The notes: generated from the sequence alone by a model not told the origin. A DNA stretch of 64,000 nt from QPJE01 sp051747745 (GCA_051747745.1 JBNJGL010000004.1:8812-72811), one strand, 5' to 3'. Counted from the stretch's first letter, positions 51,542 to 60,966 are shown. A program made the numbers and translations.

Positions 51542-53284
51542 TCAATCTCCATTTTCTATAGCAGATTGTATATCCTGTGTTTTGTACTGGGATTCTGCAT
51601 AAAGATCTGCAATTAGTTCTAGATGTTCATTAAGTTTTTCTATAAAATAGAGAAGCAGTTTGACACTGGATTTATGAAAAGTGTGGAAAAATTCCATAAG
51701 TTCTTTTTTCTTAAAGCCGATCAGTGTTACCGGTTCTACTGCTTTAACATTCATTGTGTATGAGGTGTTTTTTTCAGCTATTAAAGATGTCAGCCCGAAA
51801 AAATCTCCAGGTTTCATTTCTGCAAGTTCTACTTCTTCATGCCCATTTTCGCTGCTTTCCACAACTTTGACTCTGCCGGAAAGAATGATATATACTGTAT
51901 CATCAATATCACCTTTATTAATTATTATTTCATCAGGATTAAACTGTTTAAGCATTGATATATTTATTAAATATTCCTCTTCTTCTTCGGAGAGATCCTG
52001 AAACAGATCCAGCTTCAAGCTGGTAAAGTCAGGTTTATCAAAAGAATTTAATTCTTCAGCTTTATATTTTAGTTGGGTTTCTTTGAGAATTTTATTCAAT
52101 GTATAAGAATTTTCTCTGGCAAAAGATAGAAGTTCACGCCAGTTTTTTTGAACTTCAAGATATTTTTTAAACACATTATATTCGGGAACAGCATCATATT
52201 TGGAAATATATATATTTTTAATAGAAGCTTTAGCATTTTCTACCTGTTCTCTTGTAAGATAGTCCAGAGACAGGATGAGATTTGTTTTTGTTACTTTGTC
52301 TTCAAGATCTGGTTTCATAAATTCACCTGGATAAGGATCAAAATCTTCTGGTTCTATCTTAATCATATTAGGACGTTCTTCCTGTGCCTCTATTTTTGCT
52401 TTTTCGTAAAAAAATCTATAAATATCCTGACGCAGCCTCTGCCAGACTGCATGATGTTTTCCTGGAGGAAGATGTTTTATAGAAAGGGTATTGTCAAGGA
52501 AAAAGTTAAAACCGAACATTCTTGAATTTATTACATAATCGATATCTTCTCCCCTTGTCATTTCTGGATCAAAAGGTACAATTTTAAAGAGGTTGCGGTG
52601 TATGACCATTAATCCGCCAAAAGCAAAAGGAGTTTTCTTTAACCTTGGTTCACTGCCGATTATTTTATCAAAAGCTCTGGTTTTACTTCCAAATCTATTC
52701 CAGAATGTCATCCAGGGTTCTATTTCAACATCATCATAATATTCATTTTTTTTATTAAGATAATAACCTGCTACGGCATCCACTGTTTGACCGTAGAGGC
52801 GTCCTCCAATAAATTCAACAGCTTTATCCATAAACTCTGGATCTTCAAATACTTCGTCATCATCTATTAATACAGCAGTATCTGCCTCCAGTATATATGC
52901 TGTATACAAACACATATTTCTAATGTTAGAATAACCTTTAAGAGAAAGCAGAGAGGTATTAATTTCGCTTAAACGCCTGTACTCCATTTTTATATCCGAT
53001 AGATGGCCGTCACCTATGATATAAGTTTTAACAGGTGGGAAGTGTTCTTTAACAATTTGTTCAACTTTTTTGTAAGCTTCTTCCTGCAGTTCAGGTGTTG
53101 TAACTGCCACCAGAATAATTAGTTCATAATCTGTGTTTTCAATTACCTGCATACTGTCCAGGGTTCTTCCAAGTGTTCCTTCCTGATCAATCGGGGTTGG
53201 ATGATCATAGATTTCGTCTCCCATCTGCCAGCCAACTTCTGAATGCCGGCCCCAGTATGTTGGTATAACCATAATTGTTTTCAT
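51542..53284 (-). CDS. GT-A glycosyltransferase fused to a cyclic-nucleotide-binding domain
   Basis: The 580-residue protein has an N-terminal GT-A (GT2-like) domain: MVIPTYWGR, ADTAVLIDDDEVFEDPEFM with the DDD metal motif, FAFGGLMVIHRNLF and RGEDIDYVINSRMFGFNFFLDNTLSIKH. Residues ~330-430 form a helical linker. Residues ~430-550 are a cNMP/Crp-like beta barrel (MLKQFNPDEIIINKGDIDDTVYIILSGRVKVVE, then PGDFFGLTSLIAEKNTSYTMNVKAV). The phosphate-cassette arginine typical of cAMP binders is replaced by Ser/Thr, so the ligand may differ. It ends an operon of CBS protein and two other glycosyltransferases. An allosterically controlled sugar transfer is inferred. Confidence 0.85.
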   Translation of the reverse strand: MKTIMVIPTYWGRHSEVGWQMGDEIYDHPTPIDQEGTLGRTLDSMQVIENTDYELIILVAVTTPELQEEAYKKVEQIVKEHFPPVKTYIIGDGHLSDIKMEYRRLSEINTSLLSLKGYSNIRNMCLYTAYILEADTAVLIDDDEVFEDPEFMDKAVEFIGGRLYGQTVDAVAGYYLNKKNEYYDDVEIEPWMTFWNRFGSKTRAFDKIIGSEPRLKKTPFAFGGLMVIHRNLFKIVPFDPEMTRGEDIDYVINSRMFGFNFFLDNTLSIKHLPPGKHHAVWQRLRQDIYRFFYEKAKIEAQEERPNMIKIEPEDFDPYPGEFMKPDLEDKVTKTNLILSLDYLTREQVENAKASIKNIYISKYDAVPEYNVFKKYLEVQKNWRELLSFARENSYTLNKILKETQLKYKAEELNSFDKPDFTSLKLDLFQDLSEEEEEYLINISMLKQFNPDEIIINKGDIDDTVYIILSGRVKVVESSENGHEEVELAEMKPGDFFGLTSLIAEKNTSYTMNVKAVEPVTLIGFKKKELMEFFHTFHKSSVKLLLYFIEKLNEHLELIADLYAESQYKTQDIQSAIENGD

Positions 53285-53297
53285 ATATTATACCTCC

Positions 53298-54461
53298 TCA
53301 GCTGATAATACTGTTATAGACATCTAGTAATTCATCAATAACTCTAGACCAGGAAAACTTATTTACTGCATATTCAGCGGCTTTCTGCCCTTTTTCTTTT
53401 TTATCATTTTCTTTAAGAGCTGTTATTATTTTTTCAGCTAGATCACTGTAATCGTCCATTTTAAATAGTCTGCCGACATCTTCATTTATAAAATCGGGAA
53501 GGCCGCCGGCTCTTGAAGCAATAACAGGTGTCCCACAGGCAAGTGCTTCAACTGCAACAAGACCAAATGGTTCCACCCTAGAGGGTACAATTGATAGATC
53601 AGCACTGCTGTAAAGGTCAGGCAGTTCTGTCTGAGGAAGATTTCCCAGAAAATATATATTTTTCAGTTTAAGCTCATCAACCTGAGTTTCCAGTTTTTTT
53701 CTCAGTTCTCCGTTTCCAATAATTAATGTTACTATATCATCCTTAAATTCATTTTCGTATTTTTCGGCGGCTTTTATCAGCAGATCAACTCCTTTAAAAT
53801 GAGTAAGTTTACCGACAAATGTAATGAGATGTTTAGGTTCCTCATCAATTTTAATATATTTACTTAAAAGCTTCAATCTATCAATTTTTTGAGGTTTAAA
53901 TAGTCGGTCATCTACACCATTTAATATTTTCTGCATTTTTTCTTCTTTAATAAAGTAATATTTTTTAACATCACTGTGAACCTGATCAGATATTGTAATT
54001 ATTTTATCTGCATGTGAGGCCCCCTGTAGAGCTATGTGGCGGTATCGTTTATCTTTTTTGTAGCCTTTAATATCTGTTCCGTGTGCAGTGATAACATAAG
54101 GGATATTGGTCTGCATTGCTGCATATGGTGCCACCCATAAATGCTGGCAGTGAATAATATCCGGTTGAAACTTTTCTGCTTCTTCAGATACAGTATCCAT
54201 AAAACGCATTAGATAATCGTTCATTTCCTGTCTTGTCAAATTATAAAACTGGTTATTACTTTTTGGATGGGTTGTAAAACAGGGAAAATTATAGTCTATT
54301 ATAGTTCTGACAGGAAAGTTATAATTATGATTTTTTTCGCTATCAACAACTACTGCCTTTACATCATGTCCTTTTTCAATCAGGCGGAAGGCAATATTTT
54401 TTGTATATACTCCACTACCTGATCCTTCTAGAGGAAAATGATTTATAAGAAGTACTTTCAT
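53298..54461 (-). CDS. GT4 family glycosyltransferase
   Basis: The 387-residue GT-B enzyme has the N-terminal lobe start LLINHFPLEGSGSGVYTKNIAFRLIEKGHDV and VITAHGTDIKGYKK. The C-terminal donor lobe has ITFVGKLTHFKGVDLLIKAAE, LGNLPQTELPDLYSSADLSIVPSRVEPFGLVAVEALACGTPVIASRAGG, with the EX7E motif as EPFGLVAVE. Both lobes are intact, unlike the truncated gene at 10226. The ATG overlaps the upstream glycosyltransferase stop (ATGA), with GAAAGGAGAG as ribosome site. Sugar donor and acceptor are unknown. Confidence 0.9.
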   Translation of the reverse strand: MKVLLINHFPLEGSGSGVYTKNIAFRLIEKGHDVKAVVVDSEKNHNYNFPVRTIIDYNFPCFTTHPKSNNQFYNLTRQEMNDYLMRFMDTVSEEAEKFQPDIIHCQHLWVAPYAAMQTNIPYVITAHGTDIKGYKKDKRYRHIALQGASHADKIITISDQVHSDVKKYYFIKEEKMQKILNGVDDRLFKPQKIDRLKLLSKYIKIDEEPKHLITFVGKLTHFKGVDLLIKAAEKYENEFKDDIVTLIIGNGELRKKLETQVDELKLKNIYFLGNLPQTELPDLYSSADLSIVPSRVEPFGLVAVEALACGTPVIASRAGGLPDFINEDVGRLFKMDDYSDLAEKIITALKENDKKEKGQKAAEYAVNKFSWSRVIDELLDVYNSIIS

Positions 54462-55648
54462 CGATTTTCTCTCCTTTCTGTAATTTTTTTCATAACAGTT
54501 TGCCAGTTTTTAATAGTGTCCTCATAGTTTTCCACCATCTGGTCTAACTGCATCCAGGCACTGGAAAACATATCTGGCAGCAGTTTAAAATTATCATTAC
54601 CGGTGTATTCTGCCAGTTTAGGTGCTCCAGCCTGAAGGGATAATTTTTGTTCTCTGTGGCGTTTCTTGAATTCTGAAGCTGATATATATCCATATTTTTT
54701 TAAATACCAGTTTAAAAATGGATTTCGCCCCAGCCAGCCGGTGCAGGCATAGAATAATCTTTCCTGAACATCTGAATCATATATACTGGGTTCTTTTGGA
54801 AAATTGTCATAAGTATCGTGGAAAATATGTGTATCTATATCGATTATTTTATGTTTTCCATCAGGGATTTCCAGGCCCAACAGAGTATCTTCTCCGCGTC
54901 CTAAATAAAGATCTCCGTTAAAGTGATATGTTGTAGAATAAAATGGAGGAAGAATTATGCTGTAGCTTAAGTCAATGGCATGATTGCCTCCCAGAATTTT
55001 GTCTGTTTCTCTAATATTATTTTGGTAAATATTTGAGACTGTAATATTTGCTTCAGCATCTTTTACCTTTTCTAAAGCATCTTCTTTCTGCAGACCTTTT
55101 AAAAGTTCTTCTTTTTTTTCGAAATCAAGAGGAGGAATAATATAATAACCGGAATAATCACTTGTTGTGATAACCACGTTTTCTTTTTCCAGATATTCTA
55201 AATGTCTGCCGAAAAAATTTATGGTTGTTAAATTCCCATCTTTAGAGGTTAAAAGACGCGGTTTAACGTCTGTATCAATAAAAAAAAGATAATCCAGTTT
55301 TGGCTCAGAAATTAAACTTTTGAGAATGACTAAATTTCTTCTTTTTCCATATGGTATCAGCTGATGATAGTCAAATTCTGGTGTGCGGAGAAAAAAATTA
55401 ATTTCTTTTTTAGTCAGTCCATATTTTTTTAGTTTATTGACAAATTCCTGATCATAGTTCATCTGAACAAGTTCTAGATTGGTAGTATGACGCAGTCTTT
55501 CTACTGCTTCAGGTTTATATCCATGAGAATAACAGACTATTAGTTTTTCTGGTTCATAGCCGTGAGCTCTAGCATTGGCAATAAAATCAATATATGGATG
55601 AATAGAATTAAGATAATTACAAATTGCTCCCAGGGCAAACCTCGCCAT
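54458..55648 (-). CDS. putative GT-A type glycosyltransferase
   Basis: The 396-residue protein starts MARFALGAICNYLNSIHPYIDFIANARAHGYEPEKLIVCYSHG. It has the metal-binding DxD motif as YLFFIDTDVKPRLL near residue 130, and ILGGNHAIDLSYSIILPPFYSTTYHFNGDLYLGRGEDTLLGLEI, where GRGEDTLLG resembles the catalytic ED motif of GT-A enzymes. No membrane segment is visible, so it acts in the cytosol. It lies between the CBS gene and the GT4 gene, and all three overlap or nearly touch. The exact family cannot be named; glycosyl transfer is inferred from motifs and neighbours. Confidence 0.7.
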   Translation of the reverse strand: MARFALGAICNYLNSIHPYIDFIANARAHGYEPEKLIVCYSHGYKPEAVERLRHTTNLELVQMNYDQEFVNKLKKYGLTKKEINFFLRTPEFDYHQLIPYGKRRNLVILKSLISEPKLDYLFFIDTDVKPRLLTSKDGNLTTINFFGRHLEYLEKENVVITTSDYSGYYIIPPLDFEKKEELLKGLQKEDALEKVKDAEANITVSNIYQNNIRETDKILGGNHAIDLSYSIILPPFYSTTYHFNGDLYLGRGEDTLLGLEIPDGKHKIIDIDTHIFHDTYDNFPKEPSIYDSDVQERLFYACTGWLGRNPFLNWYLKKYGYISASEFKKRHREQKLSLQAGAPKLAEYTGNDNFKLLPDMFSSAWMQLDQMVENYEDTIKNWQTVMKKITERRENR

Positions 55649-55659
55649 TTTATCCCTCC

Positions 55660-56046
55660 TTATCTCTCTCTTTTATTTTGCAAACTATTTTTGGCAACAT
55701 AGCGGTATACTATATCTTCTACTGTAATAATGCCGGCCAGATGGCCTTCTTCATTTACAACCGGCATTCCGCTAATTTTATGTTTTTTTAAAATGCTGGC
55801 TGCTTCAGCAATGCTATCATCTTCTTTAACTGTTATTAAATTTTCTGTCATAAAATCTTTAATTGGCATATCTCTATCATGTTCTATCATAAGATCTCCA
55901 TCAGTAACAATACCTACCAGCTCATTATTTTTAACTACAAGAAGGCGCCCTATATTGTAATAAGAAAGAAGTCTCGCTGCCTCGTTAACATCACTATCCA
56001 CGTCGATTATAACTGGATCTTTAGTCATTATTTCCTTTACCTGCAT
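55660..56046 (-). CDS. CBS-domain pair protein
   Basis: The 128-residue protein consists of two CBS motifs: VKEIMTKDPVIIDVDSDVNEAARLLSYYNIGRLLVVKNNELVGIVTDGDL and IKDFMTENLITVKEDDSIAEAASILKKHKISGMPVVNEEGHLAGIITVEDIV. Such stand-alone pairs bind adenine nucleotides (AMP, ATP, SAM or c-di-AMP) and report energy or osmotic state to a partner. It is the first gene of the operon with three glycosyltransferases, starting 11 bases upstream of the next. Regulation of that pathway by adenylate is a plausible inference. AAGGAGG precedes the ATG. Confidence 0.92.
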   Translation of the reverse strand: MQVKEIMTKDPVIIDVDSDVNEAARLLSYYNIGRLLVVKNNELVGIVTDGDLMIEHDRDMPIKDFMTENLITVKEDDSIAEAASILKKHKISGMPVVNEEGHLAGIITVEDIVYRYVAKNSLQNKRER

Positions 56047-56271
56047 TTATAAAACCTCCTTATTATCGTCTTAGTATAAATATATTCTATAATAGACAGT
56101 AAAATCCTTTAATATGGAAAAACTAACTAGATTTTTATTGAGAATTTTTAAAAAAATAAAAATAATTTCAGAAAAAAACTGGCACCAATTTTTGATAAAT
56201 AAAGGAAAATATATTGTATTTATAGAAATATAGAAATGTATGGGAATTATTATTTTTAGGAGCTGATATTA

Positions 56272-57237
56272 TTGACAGAAACAAACAGAGTATTTAGAAT
56301 CATTAAAATGATTATGGTTTTAAGACAGCCATATGGTAGGTGGGATGTTAATAAAATTACGGAGACTTTTGATATTTCTTCCCGGACTTTTCACAGAGAT
56401 AAAAAAATTATGGAAGAACTCGGTATTCCAATATATTATGACAGGCATTTAAAAGAGTACAAAATACTGGAGACATTTAAATTAGAAAGTCCCAATTTAA
56501 ACAAAGAAGAAACTGAAGCGATTATGCTGGCAGCAAAAGAATATAAAAACAAGAGTTTTCCCATGAAAAAAGAGCTGGAATCTGCAGTAGCCAAAGTTAT
56601 TAATTCACTTCCTGAATATATAAAGGGAAGTCTGGGGACTTACATAAATAGTTATGAGATAATTTCTGATCCTTTTGTTGATTTAAAAGATCACAGACAA
56701 AAATTTAAATTGATAAAAAAATCTATTGAAAAGCTGCAGAGTATAATAATTGATTATTATGCACTGGGAAAAGATGAGAAAACTACAAGAAAAATAAATC
56801 CGTACAATATTTTCTTTAATAATGGAGCACCATATTTAATTGCTTTTTGTAATCTGCGGAGCGAGATCAGAACTTTCAGGATTGATAGAATAAAAAACAT
56901 AAAATTTACTGATGAGAATTATACTGTTCCCAATGATTATTCTCTGGATGAACAGCTGCATAATTCCTGGGGGGTTGAACAGGGAAAAGAGGAATTGGAT
57001 GTTGAAGTTAAATTCACAGGAAGAGCTGCCCGTTTTGTGCCTGAATATCAGTGGACTGATAATCAGATAATAAAAAAAGCAGGAGAAAATGAAATTATTT
57101 TTTCCGTGAGAACTACCAGCAGAGAAGAAATAAAAAAATGGATTTTAAGTTATGGAGCTGAAGCAGAAGTCTTAAAGCCTGAAGAGTTAAAAGAGGAAGT
57201 TGCACAGGAAGTAGAAAAAATGCTGGAGAATTATTAA
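56272..57237 (+). CDS. YafY-type HTH + WYL-domain transcriptional regulator
   Basis: The start is a TTG at 56272 with TAGGAG upstream. The 321-residue protein has an N-terminal winged helix (VNKITETFDISSRTFHRDKKIMEELGIPIYYD). A WYL domain follows from about residue 140 (IIDYYALGKDEKTTRKINPYNIFFNNGAPYLIAFCNLRSEIRTFRIDRIKNIKFT), and then a C-terminal WCX extension (VEVKFTGRAARFVPEYQWTDNQII...WILSYGAEAEVLKP). WYL regulators sense nucleic acid or nucleotides and often control defence or repair genes. None of those lie beside it here; its target is unknown. Confidence 0.9.
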   Translation: MTETNRVFRIIKMIMVLRQPYGRWDVNKITETFDISSRTFHRDKKIMEELGIPIYYDRHLKEYKILETFKLESPNLNKEETEAIMLAAKEYKNKSFPMKKELESAVAKVINSLPEYIKGSLGTYINSYEIISDPFVDLKDHRQKFKLIKKSIEKLQSIIIDYYALGKDEKTTRKINPYNIFFNNGAPYLIAFCNLRSEIRTFRIDRIKNIKFTDENYTVPNDYSLDEQLHNSWGVEQGKEELDVEVKFTGRAARFVPEYQWTDNQIIKKAGENEIIFSVRTTSREEIKKWILSYGAEAEVLKPEELKEEVAQEVEKMLENY

Positions 57238-57645
57238 AAAAAACAGGTGTTTGCGACAGCACGTTGTCGGTGGGGAATGGTAAGATGATATTATAGGATT
57301 AATATATAGCTTGATATTTCATTTCAATAAGTGTTATTTAAATTTATAATATTTTATTAAAAATATTAATCAGGGGGCGATATTAGGTGATTAAATCATT
57401 TCAAGAAATAGGATTGAAACAATGTTAATTCTTCAAACCAACTTACAGGCACAACATGCCATAACTGCAGATCCATTAGAATAAGGTGTATATGATAATC
57501 TAAAAGTGACCCAGGATAATAATTTAAAATTGACCCGTTCAGATAGATACAACTTAATTTTTTTAATAATGTTTCCTGGTTATTATTTTTAACAAAATAT
57601 TTGTGATAATATTTTTTTATCATTTAATAACCGGGGGGGGAGAAG
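57238..57645. other. 408-bp intergenic region with repeat-like relics
   Basis: It holds a CGACA/TGTCG hairpin near 57255, a solitary CRISPR-repeat-like end (ATTGAAAC at 57413-57420), and two direct 12-mers TAAAAGTGACCC and TAAAATTGACCC at 57501 and 57525. A G8 run in the ribosome site of the next gene closes it. No convincing gene is present; a 75-codon minus-strand frame here is not recognisable. Confidence 0.55.
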
Positions 57646-58905
57646 ATGCAAGAAATTTTACAAAACAAATTTATTTTTAATGATCTAAATTTAGTTTTTA
57701 TTATTCTAGGTATATTTGTAACTTTCATAAATTCTATTATGGTAAGAGAGCATATTCATAAAAAGAAATCTTTATATTATTTGGTGATTTTACTATTTAT
57801 AATGAGTTTTATTATATTAGTAACCACTAAAAGCTGGTTTTTTCTTATGGTAGGATGGGAATTGGTAACAATTAGTACTACTTTGCTTTTATTGTGGGAT
57901 GATAGAGAAACAGCAAAGAAATATTTTATCATTCAATTTATAGGAGGAAGTTTCTTATTTGTAGCAGTTATTGCTGCTTATGCTAACGGCTATAGTGAAA
58001 TAACTTTTATTGAAGAAAAATGGTTACAGAATATTTTTATTTTAGCAGTGGGTATAAAAAGTGCAATTTTCGGTTTTCATTTTTGGATTCCTATCATTTA
58101 TAAAAAAGCTTCTCTAACTTTTGCTGCTATATCTTCAGGTTTGGTTGTTAAGCTCGGATATATTTTGTTGTTAAAAATTATTAGTGAAAAAAATGAACTC
58201 TTATTTTTTTTCGGGATTACATCTATTTTTTATGGTGCATTTAAAGCTTCAAGAGAAGATGATTATAAACTAATACTGGCTTTTAGTACTATTAGCCAGA
58301 TGGGATTTATTGCTTTAGGGATATCAAGTGGAAATATATATGGTTTTTATGGAGCTATTTTTTATATTATCTCCCATTCTCTTGCTAAGATAGTTCTGTT
58401 TAATAATGCTTTCTTTATGTTTGAAGAAAAAAATACCATGAATATTATCGGATATAATAAAAAGATTAATTTTTATTATATTTTAATACTTATTATCTCA
58501 TCATTATCTTTGATTGGGTTTCCTTTATTTTTGGGTTATAACAGTAAATATCTAGTTAAATATGCTGTAACCAATAATGCAATCATGATAATTTTAGTTC
58601 ACCTTGCAAGTACTATGACAGCTTTTTATTTATTTAGAATTCTGTTTACTTTAACTTTTAAAAATAAAAATTTTCACTTTAAAAAAATGAATTCTTTAGT
58701 TGAAATAAAAAATGAAGCACCTTTTGAGAAATATTTTTTGGTCTTTCCTTTGATTATTCTTATGATTTTAGCTTTTATGGTAAATAAAATTTTAGATACT
58801 AATTTTGAATTTTCATATATGTATGGATTTATATATGCATTTATTTATCTGCTTATTGTGCTGAGATTTTATTTCATTAAAATTATAAAATTGTATGATA
58901 AATAA
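57646..58905 (+). CDS. orphan NuoL/NuoM/Mrp-type proton-conducting membrane subunit
   Basis: The 419-residue protein has about 12 hydrophobic helices with the antiporter-like complex I pattern. It has WFFLMVGWELVTISTTLLLL (key Glu), VGIKSAIFGFHFWIPIIYKKASLTFAAISSGLVVKLG (key Lys and helix break), DDYKLILAFSTISQMGFIALGIS, IISHSLAKIVLFNNAFFMF and SLIGFPLFLGYNSKYLVKYA. Relatives pump protons or sodium as parts of NDH-1, Mrp antiporters or DAB carbon-uptake complexes. No other subunit of any of these is encoded within the window, so partner and role are open. The ATG follows GGGGGGGGAGAAG, whose G8 run is striking in this genome. Confidence 0.82.
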   Translation: MQEILQNKFIFNDLNLVFIILGIFVTFINSIMVREHIHKKKSLYYLVILLFIMSFIILVTTKSWFFLMVGWELVTISTTLLLLWDDRETAKKYFIIQFIGGSFLFVAVIAAYANGYSEITFIEEKWLQNIFILAVGIKSAIFGFHFWIPIIYKKASLTFAAISSGLVVKLGYILLLKIISEKNELLFFFGITSIFYGAFKASREDDYKLILAFSTISQMGFIALGISSGNIYGFYGAIFYIISHSLAKIVLFNNAFFMFEEKNTMNIIGYNKKINFYYILILIISSLSLIGFPLFLGYNSKYLVKYAVTNNAIMIILVHLASTMTAFYLFRILFTLTFKNKNFHFKKMNSLVEIKNEAPFEKYFLVFPLIILMILAFMVNKILDTNFEFSYMYGFIYAFIYLLIVLRFYFIKIIKLYDK

Positions 58906-58909
58906 TCGA

Positions 58910-58955
58910 AATAAATCTCCTTACTGTATAATGTTAAGGAGATTTATTATTTCTA
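58910..58955 (+). terminator. intrinsic terminator after the NuoL-like gene
   Basis: The perfect 14-bp stem AATAAATCTCCTTA / TAAGGAGATTTATT with an 11-base loop is followed by ATTTCT. Confidence 0.7.
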
Positions 58956-59102
58956 TAGTTGTATATATAATTACCATTATAGAGAGCAGCTGCTTTTTTA
59001 ATATCTAATTTTGAAGGATTGCTCTTTTCAATCAAGAAATAATTATATAACGAGAAAATAATTATTGATATACGATTTTCACAACGTATTTTTCAAAAAA
59101 TT

Positions 59103-59132
59103 TTGATAAGAGTGCTAGTGTCAGCTTATAAA
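59103..59132 (+). promoter_or_regulatory. candidate promoter for the SLC13 gene
   Basis: TTGATA (59103-59108), an 18-base spacer and TATAAA (59127-59132), 40 bases before the start codon. Confidence 0.4.
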
Positions 59133-59172
59133 ATCATATAATTTAAAATGATGTAATAAAGGAGGATAATAT

Positions 59173-60966
59173 ATGGATTCAGGAATAATTTTTATGATAC
59201 TGTTATTAATATTTTTAATAGTAATGTTTATTATAGAACCTATCCGAATGGATATAATTGCCCTTTCTATTCCAGTGATTTTAGTATTCACTAATTTTTG
59301 GACAAAAGTCAGTCCTGTAGAGGCAGTGTCAGGATTTTCCAGTTCTGCAACAATTACAATTGGATCTATGTTTATCATTAGTGCAGGTGTAGAAAAGAGT
59401 GGTGTTATTCAGGCCCTTGGAGATAGAATATATAAATGGACAGGAGATAGTGATGTAAAACTTCTTTTTTACATTATTTTATTTGCCGGTATAATAGCAG
59501 GCTTTATTAATAATACTCCTGTTGTAGCTCTATTTATTCCACTGGTAATCGGAATTGCTGAGCGGAAGAATAGTTCGCCTTCTAAATTTTTAATACCTCT
59601 TTCTTTTGCTGCAATGATGGGAGGTTTAACCACTTTAATTGGAACGTCTACTAATATTTTAGCCAGTGATATCCTTGCTCGAAGGACAGGAGAAGGTTTT
59701 TCCATGTTTGAGTTTACTCACCTTGGATTATTGGTATTATTTATCGGTATTATTTATATGCTTTTTATAGGTAGAAAAATACTTCCGGAAAGAATAAAAG
59801 CTGAAACTGATGTTACAGAAAAATTCAAGCTGGGAGAATATCTAACTGAAACTATAATTAGAGAAAATTCTCCGTTAATAGGGAAAACTTTAAGAGAAGC
59901 TGAAAAAGAAATGGATTTTGATTTGAATATAATTCAATTACACCGAGATGGAGAAAAATTTTTAAAACCCCTAAATAATAAAACTATTCAAGAAGGGGAT
60001 CATCTAATTGTAAGGACAGATTCCAAAAATCTTGTTCAATTGATAAAAACACTACGTATGGAAATAAGTTCAAATACTCCTACAAAAGAAAGTTTAAATA
60101 TAAACGAAGAAAGTCAGAATCTGGTAGAAATTGTACTTCCTTTTGGTTCATTTTTGGAAGGCCAAACTCTGGAGGATGTTAATTTTTTAGAAAACTATGA
60201 TTGTGATATACTGGCTATCCGTCAGGGACAAGAATTAACACACAAAAGGATGGGGGACATTACTTTAAAGGCAGGTAATGTATTACTGCTGAGCGCAGGA
60301 GAAAAAACAATTGAAAGATTAAGAAAGAACAGGAGTTTTATTGTTTCCAGTGAGCTTGATAATAATGAATATCGATCTTCCAAAGTTTTCACATCACTGG
60401 CTATTCTTGCAGGAGTTATTTTACTAGCTGCCTTAAATATTGTACCTATTGTAATTTCTTCTTTAGGTGGAGTAATTGCAATGGTTATTACAGACACTTT
60501 AAAACCGGTGGAAATATCAGAGGCCATAAACTGGAATGTAATTTTTCTTTTAGCCGGTTTAATACCTCTGGGTACTGCTATGGATAATACTGGTACAGCT
60601 AAATTTATGGCCAGCCAGATATTGAGGCTGGAAGATATTTTGTCACCATTATTATTTTTAATGATATTTTATTTATTGACAGTGATTTTTGCTAATTTAA
60701 TTGGTAATAATGCCAGTGTAATATTAATGCTGCCTATAGCTCTGGATGCTGCAGCTCAACTGGGGCTTAATCCGATGGCATTTGCTTTAGGAGTCACTTT
60801 TGCTGCCAGTTCGGCTTTTTTAACTCCCATGAGTTACCAGACAAATATGATGGTTTATGGTCCTGGGGGCTATAAATTTCAAGACTTTTTTTGGACAGGT
60901 TTACCCCTGCAGTTAATTCTTTTAATTGTTGTTCCTCTTTTAATTAATTTATTCTGGGGTTTATAA
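59173..60966 (+). CDS. SLC13 (DASS) family anion permease with two central TrkA-C domains
   Basis: The 597-residue protein has membrane helices in residues 1-200 and 400-597. Two RCK_C/TrkA_C regulatory domains lie between them (~217-290, ENSPLIGKTLREAEKEMDFDLNIIQLHRDGEKFL; ~318-390, EGQTLEDVNFLENYDCDILAIRQGQELTHKRMGDITLKAGNVLLL). The SLC13 signatures are IGTSTNILASDILAR and LIGNNASVILMLPIALDAAAQLG, paired SNT-type motifs that bind sodium and the anion. Substrates in the family include sulfate, dicarboxylates and phosphate; this subtype with TrkA-C is usually annotated as a sulfate or generic permease. AAAGGAGG precedes the ATG. Confidence 0.9.
   Translation: MDSGIIFMILLLIFLIVMFIIEPIRMDIIALSIPVILVFTNFWTKVSPVEAVSGFSSSATITIGSMFIISAGVEKSGVIQALGDRIYKWTGDSDVKLLFYIILFAGIIAGFINNTPVVALFIPLVIGIAERKNSSPSKFLIPLSFAAMMGGLTTLIGTSTNILASDILARRTGEGFSMFEFTHLGLLVLFIGIIYMLFIGRKILPERIKAETDVTEKFKLGEYLTETIIRENSPLIGKTLREAEKEMDFDLNIIQLHRDGEKFLKPLNNKTIQEGDHLIVRTDSKNLVQLIKTLRMEISSNTPTKESLNINEESQNLVEIVLPFGSFLEGQTLEDVNFLENYDCDILAIRQGQELTHKRMGDITLKAGNVLLLSAGEKTIERLRKNRSFIVSSELDNNEYRSSKVFTSLAILAGVILLAALNIVPIVISSLGGVIAMVITDTLKPVEISEAINWNVIFLLAGLIPLGTAMDNTGTAKFMASQILRLEDILSPLLFLMIFYLLTVIFANLIGNNASVILMLPIALDAAAQLGLNPMAFALGVTFAASSAFLTPMSYQTNMMVYGPGGYKFQDFFWTGLPLQLILLIVVPLLINLFWGL

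Noticed and set aside
57396..57623. 75-codon minus-strand frame before the NuoL-like gene
   Set aside because: No ribosome site, no family match I recognise, and it runs through the repeat-like 12-mers.
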